Below, piece by piece: positions 1 to 7,293 of a stretch of DNA of 15,591 nt. A program made the position numbers and the translations under genes. The notes beneath the pieces were generated by a model. It was not told the origin of the DNA. It was given only the letters and a program-made list of their open reading frames with translations, and did not search any database. Numbering within the stretch: the first letter of the stretch is position 1; every line of letters starts with the position of its first letter. This DNA is from ZLKRG08 sp963977625 (GTDB lineage Bacteria; Actinomycetota; Actinomycetes; Nanopelagicales; Nanopelagicaceae): contig CAXBPX010000021.1 in assembly GCA_963977625.1 (NCBI GenBank), positions 1 through 15,591 on the forward strand, given 5' to 3'.

Positions 1-843
1 TTGCAGAAAAAAGGCCATGTTTACCAAGCAGATGGTGCCACTTGGCTTCGTACTACTGACTTTGGTGATGATAAAGATCGTGTCTTATTAAAAGCAGATG
101 GCACATATACATATTTCACTTCTGATACTGCGTATTACATAAATAAGCGCGAACGTGGGTATGACATATGTATTTACTTACTTGGTGCAGACCATCATGG
201 TTATGTCGGTCGTTTAAAAGCGGTTGCGCAATGCAATAACGACAGTCCAGATGTAGTGGAAGTATTAATTGGCCAATTAGTAAAAATTATGAAAAATGGG
301 CAAGAAGTTAAGCTCTCTAAACGCGCAGGCACCATCATTACTCTGGAAGATATTGTGGAAGAAGTTGGTGTGGATGCGGCCAGATACACATTGCTTCGTT
401 ACCCAACTGATTCACCAATGGTTATGGATGTTGAGGTGCTCAAATCTCGCACCAACGAGAATCCGGTTTATTACGTGCAATATGCACATGCCAGAATCGC
501 TGCGCTGCTTCGAAATGCCGAAGAACTTGGCATCAAAGTTGGAAAATTTAATACCGCTGAATTAACTCACGAAAGTGAAATTGAATTAATGGGCGCACTT
601 TCGGATTTTCCAATAGTGGTCAATACCGCAGCGGAACTTCGTGAAGCGCATCGAATCGCTCGATATCTTGAAGAACTGGCTGGTGTTTACCACCGTTTTT
701 ATGCTGATTGCAGAGTGCTGCCAATGGGTGCAGAAAAGCCAAGCGATGTACATGTTGCGCGAATAAATCTATGTGCAGCAACGCGACAAGTATTGGACAA
801 TGGGCTCTCACTATTAGGCGTTAGCGCGCCGGAGCGGATGTAA
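1..843 (+). CDS. argS: Arginyl-tRNA synthetase, C-terminal half (partial, 5' end outside window)
   Basis: This is the 3' part of a class I aminoacyl-tRNA synthetase that charges tRNA-Arg with arginine in the cytoplasm. The frame is open at the left edge, so the first codon shown (TTG) is not the real start. About 280 residues are visible, roughly half of a usual ArgRS of about 550. Visible residues 62-69 (GADHHGYV) lie in the catalytic Rossmann fold. Residues 104-108 (KLSKR) are the KMSKS-type signature that stabilises the aminoacyl-adenylate transition state. From about residue 155 (PVYYVQYAHARI) to the end is the helical DALR anticodon-binding domain, with the expected HRFYADCRVL segment near the C terminus. 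The HIGH motif lies upstream and cannot be seen. The stop TAA shares one base with the lysA start (TAATG), so the two are probably translationally coupled. Linkage of argS and lysA is common in Actinobacteria. Confidence 0.96.
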   Translation: MQKKGHVYQADGATWLRTTDFGDDKDRVLLKADGTYTYFTSDTAYYINKRERGYDICIYLLGADHHGYVGRLKAVAQCNNDSPDVVEVLIGQLVKIMKNGQEVKLSKRAGTIITLEDIVEEVGVDAARYTLLRYPTDSPMVMDVEVLKSRTNENPVYYVQYAHARIAALLRNAEELGIKVGKFNTAELTHESEIELMGALSDFPIVVNTAAELREAHRIARYLEELAGVYHRFYADCRVLPMGAEKPSDVHVARINLCAATRQVLDNGLSLLGVSAPERM

Positions 844-2171
844 TGTCACATAGCGCATGGTCATCAAACGTAAAGTTTGAAAATGGCCAATTAACGGTAG
901 CCGGAATGGCGGCAACTGATTTGGCGCGTGAATTTGGTACCCCGGCATTTATTCTGGATGAAGATGATTTCAAAGCTCGCGCCAGCGCTTTTGTAAATGC
1001 AATGCAGAAATCATTCTCAGAATCCACTGTTTATTACGCTTCCAAAGCATTTACCTGCAAACAGATTGCTCGCTGGTGCGACGAACTGGGCATGGGTATT
1101 GATGTTGCTACTGGTGGAGAATTAGAAGTTGCACTTGCCGTTAATTTTCCGCCAAATCGAATTGAAGTACATGGAAATAATAAATCTCTCTCCGAAATTG
1201 ATCGCGCAGTTGAAGTAGGGGTCGGATGCATTGTTATTGACTCTATTCAGGAAATTGAACGAGTAGCGGATGCGGCCAAGCGCCATGGTAAAACTCAATC
1301 AGTAATGATTCGGTTAAATCCCGGGGTAGAGGCGCACACAATTGAAGCAATCGCAACCGCACATACTGATGTGAAGTTCGGACTTTCAATCACAAGTGGA
1401 ATGGCATGGGATGCTGTTAAGGAGATTTCAAAGTATTCGCAATTAGATTTCCGCGGAGTGCATGCACATATTGGATCGCAAATCTTCAACATGGATGGCC
1501 ACCGATTGACCATTCAACGCATGTTAGATTTTATGGCGCGTTATAGAGATGAATTTAATCGCGAATTACCAGAAGTGGATTTTGGTGGTGGATTTGGAAT
1601 TGTTTATACCGCTGAAGATGCACCACTGGCTATCGAAGATGCAATTGCACAGATTAAAGATGAAGTATTAAAAGGTTGTGCAGCGCGAAATTTAAAGATT
1701 CCACATGTGGCTATCGAACCTGGCCGCTCAATCGTAGGACCATCAATGTTCACACTTTACGAAGTTGGCACTACCAAACTGGTGCAATTAGATAAACCAG
1801 AAATAGGCGCAACCAGAAATTACATCTCGGTTGATGGTGGAATGTCCGACAATATTCGGCCAGGACTTTATGGCGCGATTTATGAAGCACATTTAGCAAA
1901 TCGAACTTCGAGCGCTGCAAGTACTGCATCACGTCTGGTTGGAAAACATTGTGAAACTGGAGATATCTTGATCCGTGATCTCAATTTGCCTGCAGATATC
2001 AAACCTGGTGATTTATTAGCAATCCCTGCAACCGGTGCTTACAACCGAAGCATGGCAAGTAATTACAATCATGTGCCACGCCCACCAGTGATTTCAGTGC
2101 GAAATGGTGCGGCAAAAGTGATTGTGCGCCGTGAATCGTATGAAGATTTATTGCGATTAGACCTTATATAA
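843..2171 (+). CDS. lysA: Diaminopimelate decarboxylase
   Basis: LysA decarboxylates meso-diaminopimelate to L-lysine, the last step of lysine synthesis, using pyridoxal phosphate (PLP). The product is 442 residues, normal for an actinobacterial LysA. The fold is an alanine-racemase-like TIM barrel followed by a beta domain. Lys68 in YYASKA is the expected Schiff-base lysine. HIGSQ (209-213), GGGFG (248-252) and EPGR (292-295) are the usual PLP-phosphate and substrate contacts. HCETGD (369-374) supplies the active-site cysteine donated by the partner subunit of the dimer, and Tyr400 in GAY is the usual C-terminal active-site tyrosine. The ATG at 843 overlaps the argS stop by one base, and the N terminus has normal length. 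A 19-nt gap separates it from hom, so it probably belongs to the same aspartate-family operon. I see no lysine riboswitch, and the overlap with argS leaves no room for one. Confidence 0.97.
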   Translation: MSHSAWSSNVKFENGQLTVAGMAATDLAREFGTPAFILDEDDFKARASAFVNAMQKSFSESTVYYASKAFTCKQIARWCDELGMGIDVATGGELEVALAVNFPPNRIEVHGNNKSLSEIDRAVEVGVGCIVIDSIQEIERVADAAKRHGKTQSVMIRLNPGVEAHTIEAIATAHTDVKFGLSITSGMAWDAVKEISKYSQLDFRGVHAHIGSQIFNMDGHRLTIQRMLDFMARYRDEFNRELPEVDFGGGFGIVYTAEDAPLAIEDAIAQIKDEVLKGCAARNLKIPHVAIEPGRSIVGPSMFTLYEVGTTKLVQLDKPEIGATRNYISVDGGMSDNIRPGLYGAIYEAHLANRTSSAASTASRLVGKHCETGDILIRDLNLPADIKPGDLLAIPATGAYNRSMASNYNHVPRPPVISVRNGAAKVIVRRESYEDLLRLDLI

Positions 2172-2190
2172 GGTGTGAAAGAATAGGCGC

Positions 2191-3471
2191 ATGAAATCCA
2201 TCAAAATCGGCATGCTTGGATGTGGCGTCGTTGGCGGAGCGGTTGCGCGCGAATTAGCTAACAATGGTGCAGATTTGGCTGCACGCGCTGGCGCTCAACT
2301 TGAATTAACCAAAGTTGCAGTGCGTAGTACTGCAAAACGTGATGGAGTTCCAGATTCAATCCTGACTACAGATGCAGAATCGGTAGTTAGCGATCCAGAA
2401 ATTTCTCTAATTATTGAAGTGATGGGCGGCATCGAACCTGCACGCGAATTAATTCTTAAAGCAATTGCCAATGGCAAATCTGTGGTTACTGCTAACAAGG
2501 CGCTACTTGCAACTCACGGCGCAGATTTATATAACGCTGCCGAAAAAGCAGGCGTAGATCTTTATTACGAAGCTGCAGTCGCAGGTGCCATCCCAATTAT
2601 TAGACCACTTCGCGAGTCTTTAATTGGTGATCGAATTAATCGGGTAATGGGAATTGTTAATGGCACAACCAACTTCATTCTGACAAAGATGGACGAAGAG
2701 AATCTGCCATTTGATGTAGTTCTTAAAGAAGCGCAAGCACTTGGTTATGCAGAGGCAGATCCAACTGCTGACGTAGAAGGCCATGATGCGGCAGCCAAAG
2801 CAGCAATACTTGCTGGATTAGCTTTTCATTCAAGAGTTACCGCAAATGATGTAGCTTGCGAAGGAATCTCAAAGGTGAGTGCACAAGATGTGGCGACTGC
2901 TAAATCTATGGGCAAAGTAATTAAATTAATTGCAGAAGCAAAACGTACTGACCAAGGTATTTCAGTTCGGGTAGCGCCAATGATGTTAGATCGCAGCCAC
3001 CCGCTTGCGGCAGTTCGAGAAGCATTTAATGCAGTCTTTGTAGAATCTGAAGGCGCAGGACAGTTGATGTTTTATGGTCGCGGAGCTGGTGGCGCACCAA
3101 CTGCATCTGCGGTACTTGGAGATGTAGTGGCAGTTTCACGCCATATTGTGGCTGGCAGTAAAGGCCCTGCCGAATCTGATTATGCAGATTTAGGAATTGC
3201 GCCAAAAGGTGCGGCCATAACTAAATATGCAATTCGCATGGCTGTACATGACAAGCCCGGTGTACTTGCAAATGTGGCTAATACTTTTGCCAAAGAAGAT
3301 GTTTCGATTCAAACTGTATTGCAGAAAGGTCGCGGCGATGCCGCCGAACTAACTGTAGTTACCCACCGTGCTACTGAAGCTAACTTAACTTCTACCGTTA
3401 CTGCGTTATCAAAGTCTGATGTAGTGCGTGAAGTTGAAAGTGTAATCAGAGTTGAAGGGTCGGCATCTTGA
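2191..3471 (+). CDS. hom: Homoserine dehydrogenase with C-terminal ACT domain
   Basis: The enzyme reduces aspartate-4-semialdehyde to homoserine with NAD(P)H, the step that commits carbon to threonine and methionine rather than lysine. The product is 426 residues, the usual length for the monofunctional form without a fused aspartokinase. Residues 10-15 (GCGVVG) are the Rossmann dinucleotide-binding loop. NGTTNFIL (157-164) and GYAEADPTADVEGHDA (185-200), followed by Lys203, are the family signature; the Asp/Lys pair is the expected catalytic couple. Residues of about 348-420 (MAVHDKPGVLANVANTF onwards) form an ACT domain, which in this family usually mediates feedback inhibition by threonine. 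The ATG at 2191 is preceded by only a weak Shine-Dalgarno match. The stop overlaps the TTG start of thrC by four bases. Confidence 0.96.
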   Translation: MKSIKIGMLGCGVVGGAVARELANNGADLAARAGAQLELTKVAVRSTAKRDGVPDSILTTDAESVVSDPEISLIIEVMGGIEPARELILKAIANGKSVVTANKALLATHGADLYNAAEKAGVDLYYEAAVAGAIPIIRPLRESLIGDRINRVMGIVNGTTNFILTKMDEENLPFDVVLKEAQALGYAEADPTADVEGHDAAAKAAILAGLAFHSRVTANDVACEGISKVSAQDVATAKSMGKVIKLIAEAKRTDQGISVRVAPMMLDRSHPLAAVREAFNAVFVESEGAGQLMFYGRGAGGAPTASAVLGDVVAVSRHIVAGSKGPAESDYADLGIAPKGAAITKYAIRMAVHDKPGVLANVANTFAKEDVSIQTVLQKGRGDAAELTVVTHRATEANLTSTVTALSKSDVVREVESVIRVEGSAS

Positions 3472-4559
3472 GTTTTCAGATATTCTCTAGAAATAAGTCA
3501 GGTGCTCATCAATGGCGCGGCGTAATTAATGAATATCGCGATCGCTTACCAGTTAGCAGTAAAACTCCGGTAATAACTCTGCGCGAAGGTGGCACCCCAC
3601 TAGTTGAAGCCACAAATCTTTCAAAAATTTTAGGTAATGAAATCTGGTTAAAGTTTGAAGGCGCTAATCCAACTGGCTCTTTTAAAGATCGCGGTATGAC
3701 TATGGCGATTTCAAAAGCAGCCGAAGATGGCGCAAAAGCAGTCATTTGTGCCTCAACCGGAAATACTTCCGCATCCGCAGCTGCTTATGCTGCACACGCA
3801 AATATGGTGCCAGCAGTTTTGATTCCGCAAGGAAAGATTGCAATGGGCAAGTTAGCTCAAGCAGTTGTACATGGTTCAAAGATTCTGCAAGTTGATGGAA
3901 ATTTTGATGATTGCCTCGAACTTGCAAAAGAATTGTCAGAGAACTATCCAGTTGCTTTAGTGAATTCAGTAAATCCTTACCGAATTGAAGGACAAAAAAC
4001 TGCTTCATTTGAAGTAATAGATTTTCTAAATGATGCACCGGATTATCATGTTTTGCCGGTAGGTAATGCGGGAAATATCACTGCGTACTGGAAGGGTTAC
4101 CTTGAATATCGCGAAGATCGTAAAGCTTCTAGACTGCCGAAGATGTGGGGTTTTCAAGCAGAAGGTGCCGCGCCAATTGTTCGTGGTGAAGTAGTAAAGA
4201 AACCAGAAACTATTGCGACCGCAATTCGAATTGGTAATCCAGCATCATGGCAAGGCGCAACTAATGCTCGTGATATGTCTGGTGGGTTAATTGATTCAAT
4301 TACTGATGAAGAAATCCTTCATGCATATCGACTGCTTGCAAGCAAAGAAGGTATTTTCGTCGAACCTTCATCTGCGGCCGGAATTGCTGGTTTGTTAAAA
4401 CATCAAGCTAATGGCAATTTGCCAAAAGGAAAGCGCATCGTAGTTACCGTAACTGGACATGGTCTAAAAGATATTCAATGGGCGCTAGAAGCGGCTGCAG
4501 ATCCAATTGTGGTTCCGGTAAATGCCAAAGTTGCGGCTGAAAAGTTAGGTCTTGCTTAA
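3468..4559 (+). CDS. thrC: Threonine synthase (TTG start)
   Basis: ThrC converts O-phosphohomoserine to threonine in a PLP-dependent beta/gamma-replacement reaction. The product is 363 residues, matching the short actinobacterial fold-type II enzyme. Lys73 in GSFKDRG is the PLP lysine. ASTGNTSAS (95-103) and PVGNAGNI (197-204) bind the cofactor phosphate and ring, and TGHGLKD (329-335) is the conserved C-terminal motif. The start is TTG at 3468, overlapping the hom stop as TTGA. It is supported by a purine-rich GAAGGG about 8-13 nt upstream and by an N-terminal part (WRGVINEYRDRLPV) that aligns with my memory of the M. tuberculosis protein. The TAA stop is directly followed by the ATG of thrB with no gap. 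hom, thrC and thrB are therefore likely made in fixed proportion from one transcript. Confidence 0.97.
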   Translation: MSFQIFSRNKSGAHQWRGVINEYRDRLPVSSKTPVITLREGGTPLVEATNLSKILGNEIWLKFEGANPTGSFKDRGMTMAISKAAEDGAKAVICASTGNTSASAAAYAAHANMVPAVLIPQGKIAMGKLAQAVVHGSKILQVDGNFDDCLELAKELSENYPVALVNSVNPYRIEGQKTASFEVIDFLNDAPDYHVLPVGNAGNITAYWKGYLEYREDRKASRLPKMWGFQAEGAAPIVRGEVVKKPETIATAIRIGNPASWQGATNARDMSGGLIDSITDEEILHAYRLLASKEGIFVEPSSAAGIAGLLKHQANGNLPKGKRIVVTVTGHGLKDIQWALEAAADPIVVPVNAKVAAEKLGLA

Positions 4560-5495
4560 ATGTCACGATTAACTTTTCGGGCTAGTGCATATGAAGTAAA
4601 AGTTCCCGCTAGTTCTGCCAACTTAGGGCCTGGCTTTGATTCATTTGCGTTAGCTTTAGAAAAGCGCGATCGATATATTGCACAAGTTTTAGATGACAAG
4701 TCTCTAGATATAGATGTCGTTGGTGAAGGTTCAGATGAAGTACCGCGCGATGAGAAAAATTTAGTAGTCAAAGCCATTTATAAAGGGTGGGAGTTTCTTG
4801 GGTTAGCTAAGAAAGAGTATCCAGGTTTAGCGCTACGAGCACTTAATTCACTTCCACATGGCCGTGGCCTAGGTTCGTCTGCCAGTGCAATTATCGGTGG
4901 ATTAATTCTGTCGCGTTCATTAGTTGTAAGTGGTGCAGATCGAATGAGCGATAACGATGTACTCACATTGGCTACCGAAATGGAAGGTCATCCAGATAAT
5001 GTGGCAGCAGCTTTGCATGGTGGCGCAGTACTTGCTTGGACCGGAAATGAATTTGCTGATGCCATTAAATTAGAAGTTTCGCCAAGAATTAGCGCAGTTG
5101 CTTTTATTCCATCCAATCACGTGCCAACTTCTAAAGCGCGAAAACTGTTGCCAGAAACTATTCCGCATTTAGATGCCGTAAAGAATTCTGCAAACACTGC
5201 CTTGTTAACTCAAGCATTGACTAATCGTCCGGATTTATTACTTACTGCAACGACAGATTACTTACATCAGTCTTATCGAGAAAGTGCGATGCCAAAATCA
5301 TTTGCACTAATGCAGAAACTTCGTGCTGCAGGTGTAGCTGCTTTTATTTCAGGTGCTGGTCCAACTGTGCTTGCATTATTAGTTGATGCTGATTTAAATC
5401 ATGAATTAGCAGATCTAGTACGTGCGGCAGGAAGTGGTTTTGAGGTCGAAAACCTCGATATTTCCAGGGTTGGCTACCAGGTTTCCAATATTTAA
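4560..5495 (+). CDS. thrB: Homoserine kinase (GHMP family)
   Basis: ThrB phosphorylates homoserine with ATP to give O-phosphohomoserine, the substrate of the ThrC encoded just upstream. The product is 311 residues, normal for the family. All three GHMP-kinase motifs are present. Motif 1 is PASSANLGPGFDS (16-28). Motif 2 is the glycine-rich phosphate loop PHGRGLGSSASA (99-110). Motif 3 is ISGAGPTVLAL (263-273). EGHPDNVAAALHGG (142-155) is the typical stretch with substrate and metal contacts. Translation starts at the ATG abutting the thrC stop (TAAATG), so re-initiation or coupling is likely. It is the last gene of the lysine/threonine block; a 124-nt spacer with two hairpins separates it from rho. 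The gene order thrC before thrB is the actinobacterial arrangement. Confidence 0.96.
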   Translation: MSRLTFRASAYEVKVPASSANLGPGFDSFALALEKRDRYIAQVLDDKSLDIDVVGEGSDEVPRDEKNLVVKAIYKGWEFLGLAKKEYPGLALRALNSLPHGRGLGSSASAIIGGLILSRSLVVSGADRMSDNDVLTLATEMEGHPDNVAAALHGGAVLAWTGNEFADAIKLEVSPRISAVAFIPSNHVPTSKARKLLPETIPHLDAVKNSANTALLTQALTNRPDLLLTATTDYLHQSYRESAMPKSFALMQKLRAAGVAAFISGAGPTVLALLVDADLNHELADLVRAAGSGFEVENLDISRVGYQVSNI

Positions 5496-5518
5496 TTCCC
5501 TCTGATAGGCTTTGCAAC

Positions 5519-5550
5519 ATCAGTTAGGCCTTCTGGCCCTTAACACTGAT
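5519..5550 (+). promoter_or_regulatory. Imperfect hairpin in the thrB-rho spacer, with an alternative pairing partner
   Basis: ATCAGTTAGGCC (5519-5530), loop TTCT (5531-5534) and GGCC (5535-5538) form the tip of a hairpin. It continues through TAAC (5541-5544) and TGAT (5547-5550), with two-base bulges CT and AC. No U-run follows, so a classical intrinsic terminator is unlikely. ATCAG (5519-5523) could instead pair with an upstream CTGAT at 5502-5506, because CTGAT occurs on both sides (again at 5546-5550). It may be the thrB 3' end structure or part of a rho leader. The pairing is read by eye, without an energy calculation. Confidence 0.4.
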
Positions 5551-5565
5551 AAATCAAAATCTCTT

Positions 5566-5597
5566 AAAAATCCAAATCTTTTAGATTTTTAGGATTT
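5566..5597 (+). promoter_or_regulatory. A+T-rich nested inverted repeat just upstream of rho
   Basis: AAATCC (5568-5573) and AAATCT (5574-5579) face AGATTT (5583-5588) and GGATTT (5592-5597), with TTT as the loop and TTA as an asymmetric bulge. The result is a 12-bp stem rich in A-T pairs. The ATCC of the left arm can pair with GGAT in the right arm (5592-5595) or with the GGAT of the rho Shine-Dalgarno region (5612-5615). This suggests, but does not prove, control of ribosome access. Operator use by a protein is an alternative. Confidence 0.4.
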
Positions 5598-5609
5598 ACC
5601 AAAACCTAT

Positions 5610-5614
5610 AAGGA
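5610..5614 (+). promoter_or_regulatory. Ribosome binding site of rho
   Basis: AAGGA lies five bases before the ATG at 5620, a good match and spacing. It fixes the rho start. It lies 13 bases after the preceding inverted repeat. Confidence 0.75.
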
Positions 5615-5619
5615 TATAA

Positions 5620-7173
5620 ATGTCAGAAGATACAAAGGTACGTTCCGAAAGCCCTGAACTTGCTGCGATGACACTTCCGCAGTTAAAGAAAGTGGCAACT
5701 CAACTCGGAATCGATGGCGCGGCAAAAATGGCAAAAGGCTCATTAGTGGATGCGATTGCAGATTTACAGGCAAAGAATCGCGAAGCAGCTAAAGCGGAAA
5801 AAGAAGCAGCTCGCGCCGAACGCGATGCGCGCCGAGCAGAACGTAATAACGATAAGAAAGAAAACAATCAAGAGAATTCAGATCGCAGCGACCGAAATGA
5901 TCGAAATGATCGAAATGATCGTGACGATAATGAAGATGGAGGTTCACGTCGCAACCGTGATCGCCATCGTGGTCGTGATCGTGATCGCAACCGCAATCGT
6001 GAAGACCGTGGCGAACCAACAATTTCCGAAGATGATGTCCTACTGCCAGTTGGTGGCTTGTTAGATATCTTGGAAAATTATGCATTCGTACGCACCAGCG
6101 GATATTTGCCAAGTCCAAACGATGTTTACGTTTCAATGCAGCAAGTACGCAAATTCGCACTTCGCAAAGGCGATGTTATTACTGGCCAAGTAAAACAACC
6201 TCGAGAAGGCGAACGCCGCGAAAAATTCAATGCACTTGTGCGCATCGACAGCATCAATGGAGTCTCACCTGAAGAATCACGTAATCGCGTTGATTTTACA
6301 AAGTTAGTTCCGCTTTACCCACAAGAGCGTTTACGTCTTGAAACACAACCAAATATTTTGACTACTCGCGTGATTGATTTAATTGCACCGATCGGTAAAG
6401 GTCAGCGCGGACTGATTGTTTCGCCGCCAAAAGCCGGTAAGACCATGGTGCTGCAATCAATTGCAAATGCAATCACTGCAAATAATCCTGAATGTCATTT
6501 GATGGTGGTACTAGTTGATGAACGTCCAGAAGAAGTTACAGATATGCAGCGCTCCGTTAAAGGTGAAGTTATCGCTTCAACATTTGATCGTCCTGCTGAT
6601 GATCACACTATGGTTGCAGAGTTAGCTATCGAACGCGCAAAGCGTTTAGTTGAAATGGGACACGACGTCGTGGTGCTTCTTGATTCAATTACTCGTCTTG
6701 GCCGCGCCTATAACATCGCAGCTCCAGCATCTGGCCGTATCTTGTCTGGTGGTGTTGATTCCGCAGCTTTATATCCACCTAAGAAGTTCTTCGGTGCTGC
6801 TCGTAACATTGAAGATGGCGGTTCATTAACAATTCTGGCAACGGCATTGGTTGAGACCGGTTCAAAAATGGATGAAGTTATTTTCGAAGAGTTTAAGGGC
6901 ACCGGTAACATGGAACTTAAACTTGATCGCAAACTTGCAGACAAACGCATTTTCCCAGCAGTTGATGTTGATGCATCTGGTACTCGTAAAGAAGAGATTC
7001 TTATGGGCACCGAAGAGCTCAATATTGTTTGGAAATTACGTCGCGTACTTCATGCTCTTGATTCACAACAAGCTATTGAATTGTTGCTAGAAAAGATGAA
7101 GGGCACCAAGAGCAACGTTGAATTCCTGATGCAAGTTCAGAAGACCACAGTTGGTCCTGACGAAGCTAAGTAA
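5620..7173 (+). CDS. rho: Transcription termination factor Rho with Arg/Asp/Asn-rich insertion
   Basis: Rho is a ring-shaped RNA helicase/ATPase that loads on unstructured RNA and releases RNA polymerase. The product is 517 residues, longer than E. coli Rho (about 420) because of an insertion typical of Actinobacteria. Residues of about 14-50 are the helical Rho_N domain. About 52-82 is a charged Ala/Glu/Lys/Arg helix, and about 83-133 is a low-complexity tract of DRN, DR and NR repeats. The cold-shock-like primary RNA site follows (about 141-213, including YAFVRTSGY). The ATPase core has Walker A SPPKAGKT (268-275), Walker B VVLLDS (351-356) and the central-pore loop SGGVDSAALYPPKKFFGAAR (about 376-395). 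All core motifs look intact. Upstream and downstream spacers are both structured, so expression may be adjusted by attenuation or autoregulation, as known for rho elsewhere; this is inference. Confidence 0.97.
   Translation: MSEDTKVRSESPELAAMTLPQLKKVATQLGIDGAAKMAKGSLVDAIADLQAKNREAAKAEKEAARAERDARRAERNNDKKENNQENSDRSDRNDRNDRNDRDDNEDGGSRRNRDRHRGRDRDRNRNREDRGEPTISEDDVLLPVGGLLDILENYAFVRTSGYLPSPNDVYVSMQQVRKFALRKGDVITGQVKQPREGERREKFNALVRIDSINGVSPEESRNRVDFTKLVPLYPQERLRLETQPNILTTRVIDLIAPIGKGQRGLIVSPPKAGKTMVLQSIANAITANNPECHLMVVLVDERPEEVTDMQRSVKGEVIASTFDRPADDHTMVAELAIERAKRLVEMGHDVVVLLDSITRLGRAYNIAAPASGRILSGGVDSAALYPPKKFFGAARNIEDGGSLTILATALVETGSKMDEVIFEEFKGTGNMELKLDRKLADKRIFPAVDVDASGTRKEEILMGTEELNIVWKLRRVLHALDSQQAIELLLEKMKGTKSNVEFLMQVQKTTVGPDEAK
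5893..5928 (+). repeat. Short tandem repeat, 9-bp unit, inside rho
   Basis: Three exact copies of CGAAATGAT (5893-5901, 5902-5910, 5911-5919) are followed by a degenerate fourth, CGTGACGAT (5920-5928). They encode the DRN/DRD repeats of the Rho insertion. Because the unit is a multiple of three, copy-number change by slippage would keep the frame and only alter the length of the disordered tract. Confidence 0.9.
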
Positions 7174-7197
7174 TTACGCTCGAAAAATAAGCAATTT

Positions 7198-7230
7198 GGT
7201 AAGCGGGTAGCCACGCGGTTACCCTTTACC
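7198..7230 (+). promoter_or_regulatory. Strong hairpin between rho and rpmE
   Basis: GGGTAGCC (7205-7212), loop ACGC and GGTTACCC (7217-7224) form an 8-bp stem with one G-U pair. The stem extends outward through GGTAA (7198-7202) and TTACC (7226-7230) across a small internal loop. It is followed by CCTGATCCCG and not by a U-run. It may be a rho 3' terminator of the U-less kind proposed for Actinobacteria, or a leader element controlling rpmE. A second possible pairing, AGCCAC (7209-7214) with GTGGTT (7243-7248), would compete with it. Confidence 0.55.
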
Positions 7231-7250
7231 CCTGATCCCGATGTGGTTCA

Positions 7251-7264
7251 CGAAAGAAATTTCG
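7251..7264 (+). promoter_or_regulatory. Small GNRA-type hairpin in the rpmE leader
   Basis: CGAAA (7251-7255) and TTTCG (7260-7264) enclose GAAA, giving a perfect 5-bp stem capped by a GNRA tetraloop. It sits 29 nt before the rpmE start and 17 nt before its Shine-Dalgarno sequence. GNRA loops are often protein or tertiary contacts, so a role in bL31 control is possible but unproven. Confidence 0.4.
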
Positions 7265-7293
7265 ACCCATGTCAATTGAAAAAGGAATACATC

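Noticed and set aside
1..3. TTG as a start codon for the first gene
   Set aside because: The arginyl-tRNA synthetase frame continues off the left edge. The visible protein lacks the HIGH motif and N-terminal half, so the TTG is only the first codon in view.
3742..4038. Antisense frame of 98 residues within thrC
   Set aside because: Opposite strand of conserved threonine synthase sequence, with no own signals or family.
5496..5619. Sigma-70-type promoter before rho
   Set aside because: Weak candidates such as TTAACA and TTAAAA or TAGGAT were seen, but none combines a good -35, -10 and spacing, so no promoter is called.
5893..5928. Repeats considered as a CRISPR array or origin iterons
   Set aside because: The unit is 9 bp with no spacers, lies in frame inside rho and encodes its repeat tract. 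There is no dnaA-box cluster or AT-rich unwinding region.
5750..6064. Second + strand frame of 104 residues within rho
   Set aside because: Out-of-frame shadow of the low-complexity insertion, a run of Ile, Val, Met and Thr with no start signal.
5789..6160. Antisense frame of 123 residues rich in His and Asp
   Set aside because: It is the reverse complement of the Arg/Asp repeat tract of rho. No ribosome binding site or recognisable family; composition artefact.
7243..7293. N-terminal extension of bL31 by 17 residues
   Set aside because: The extension covers the leader hairpins, has no ribosome site, and is absent from the family. MKPEIHPEY at 7294 is the normal start.
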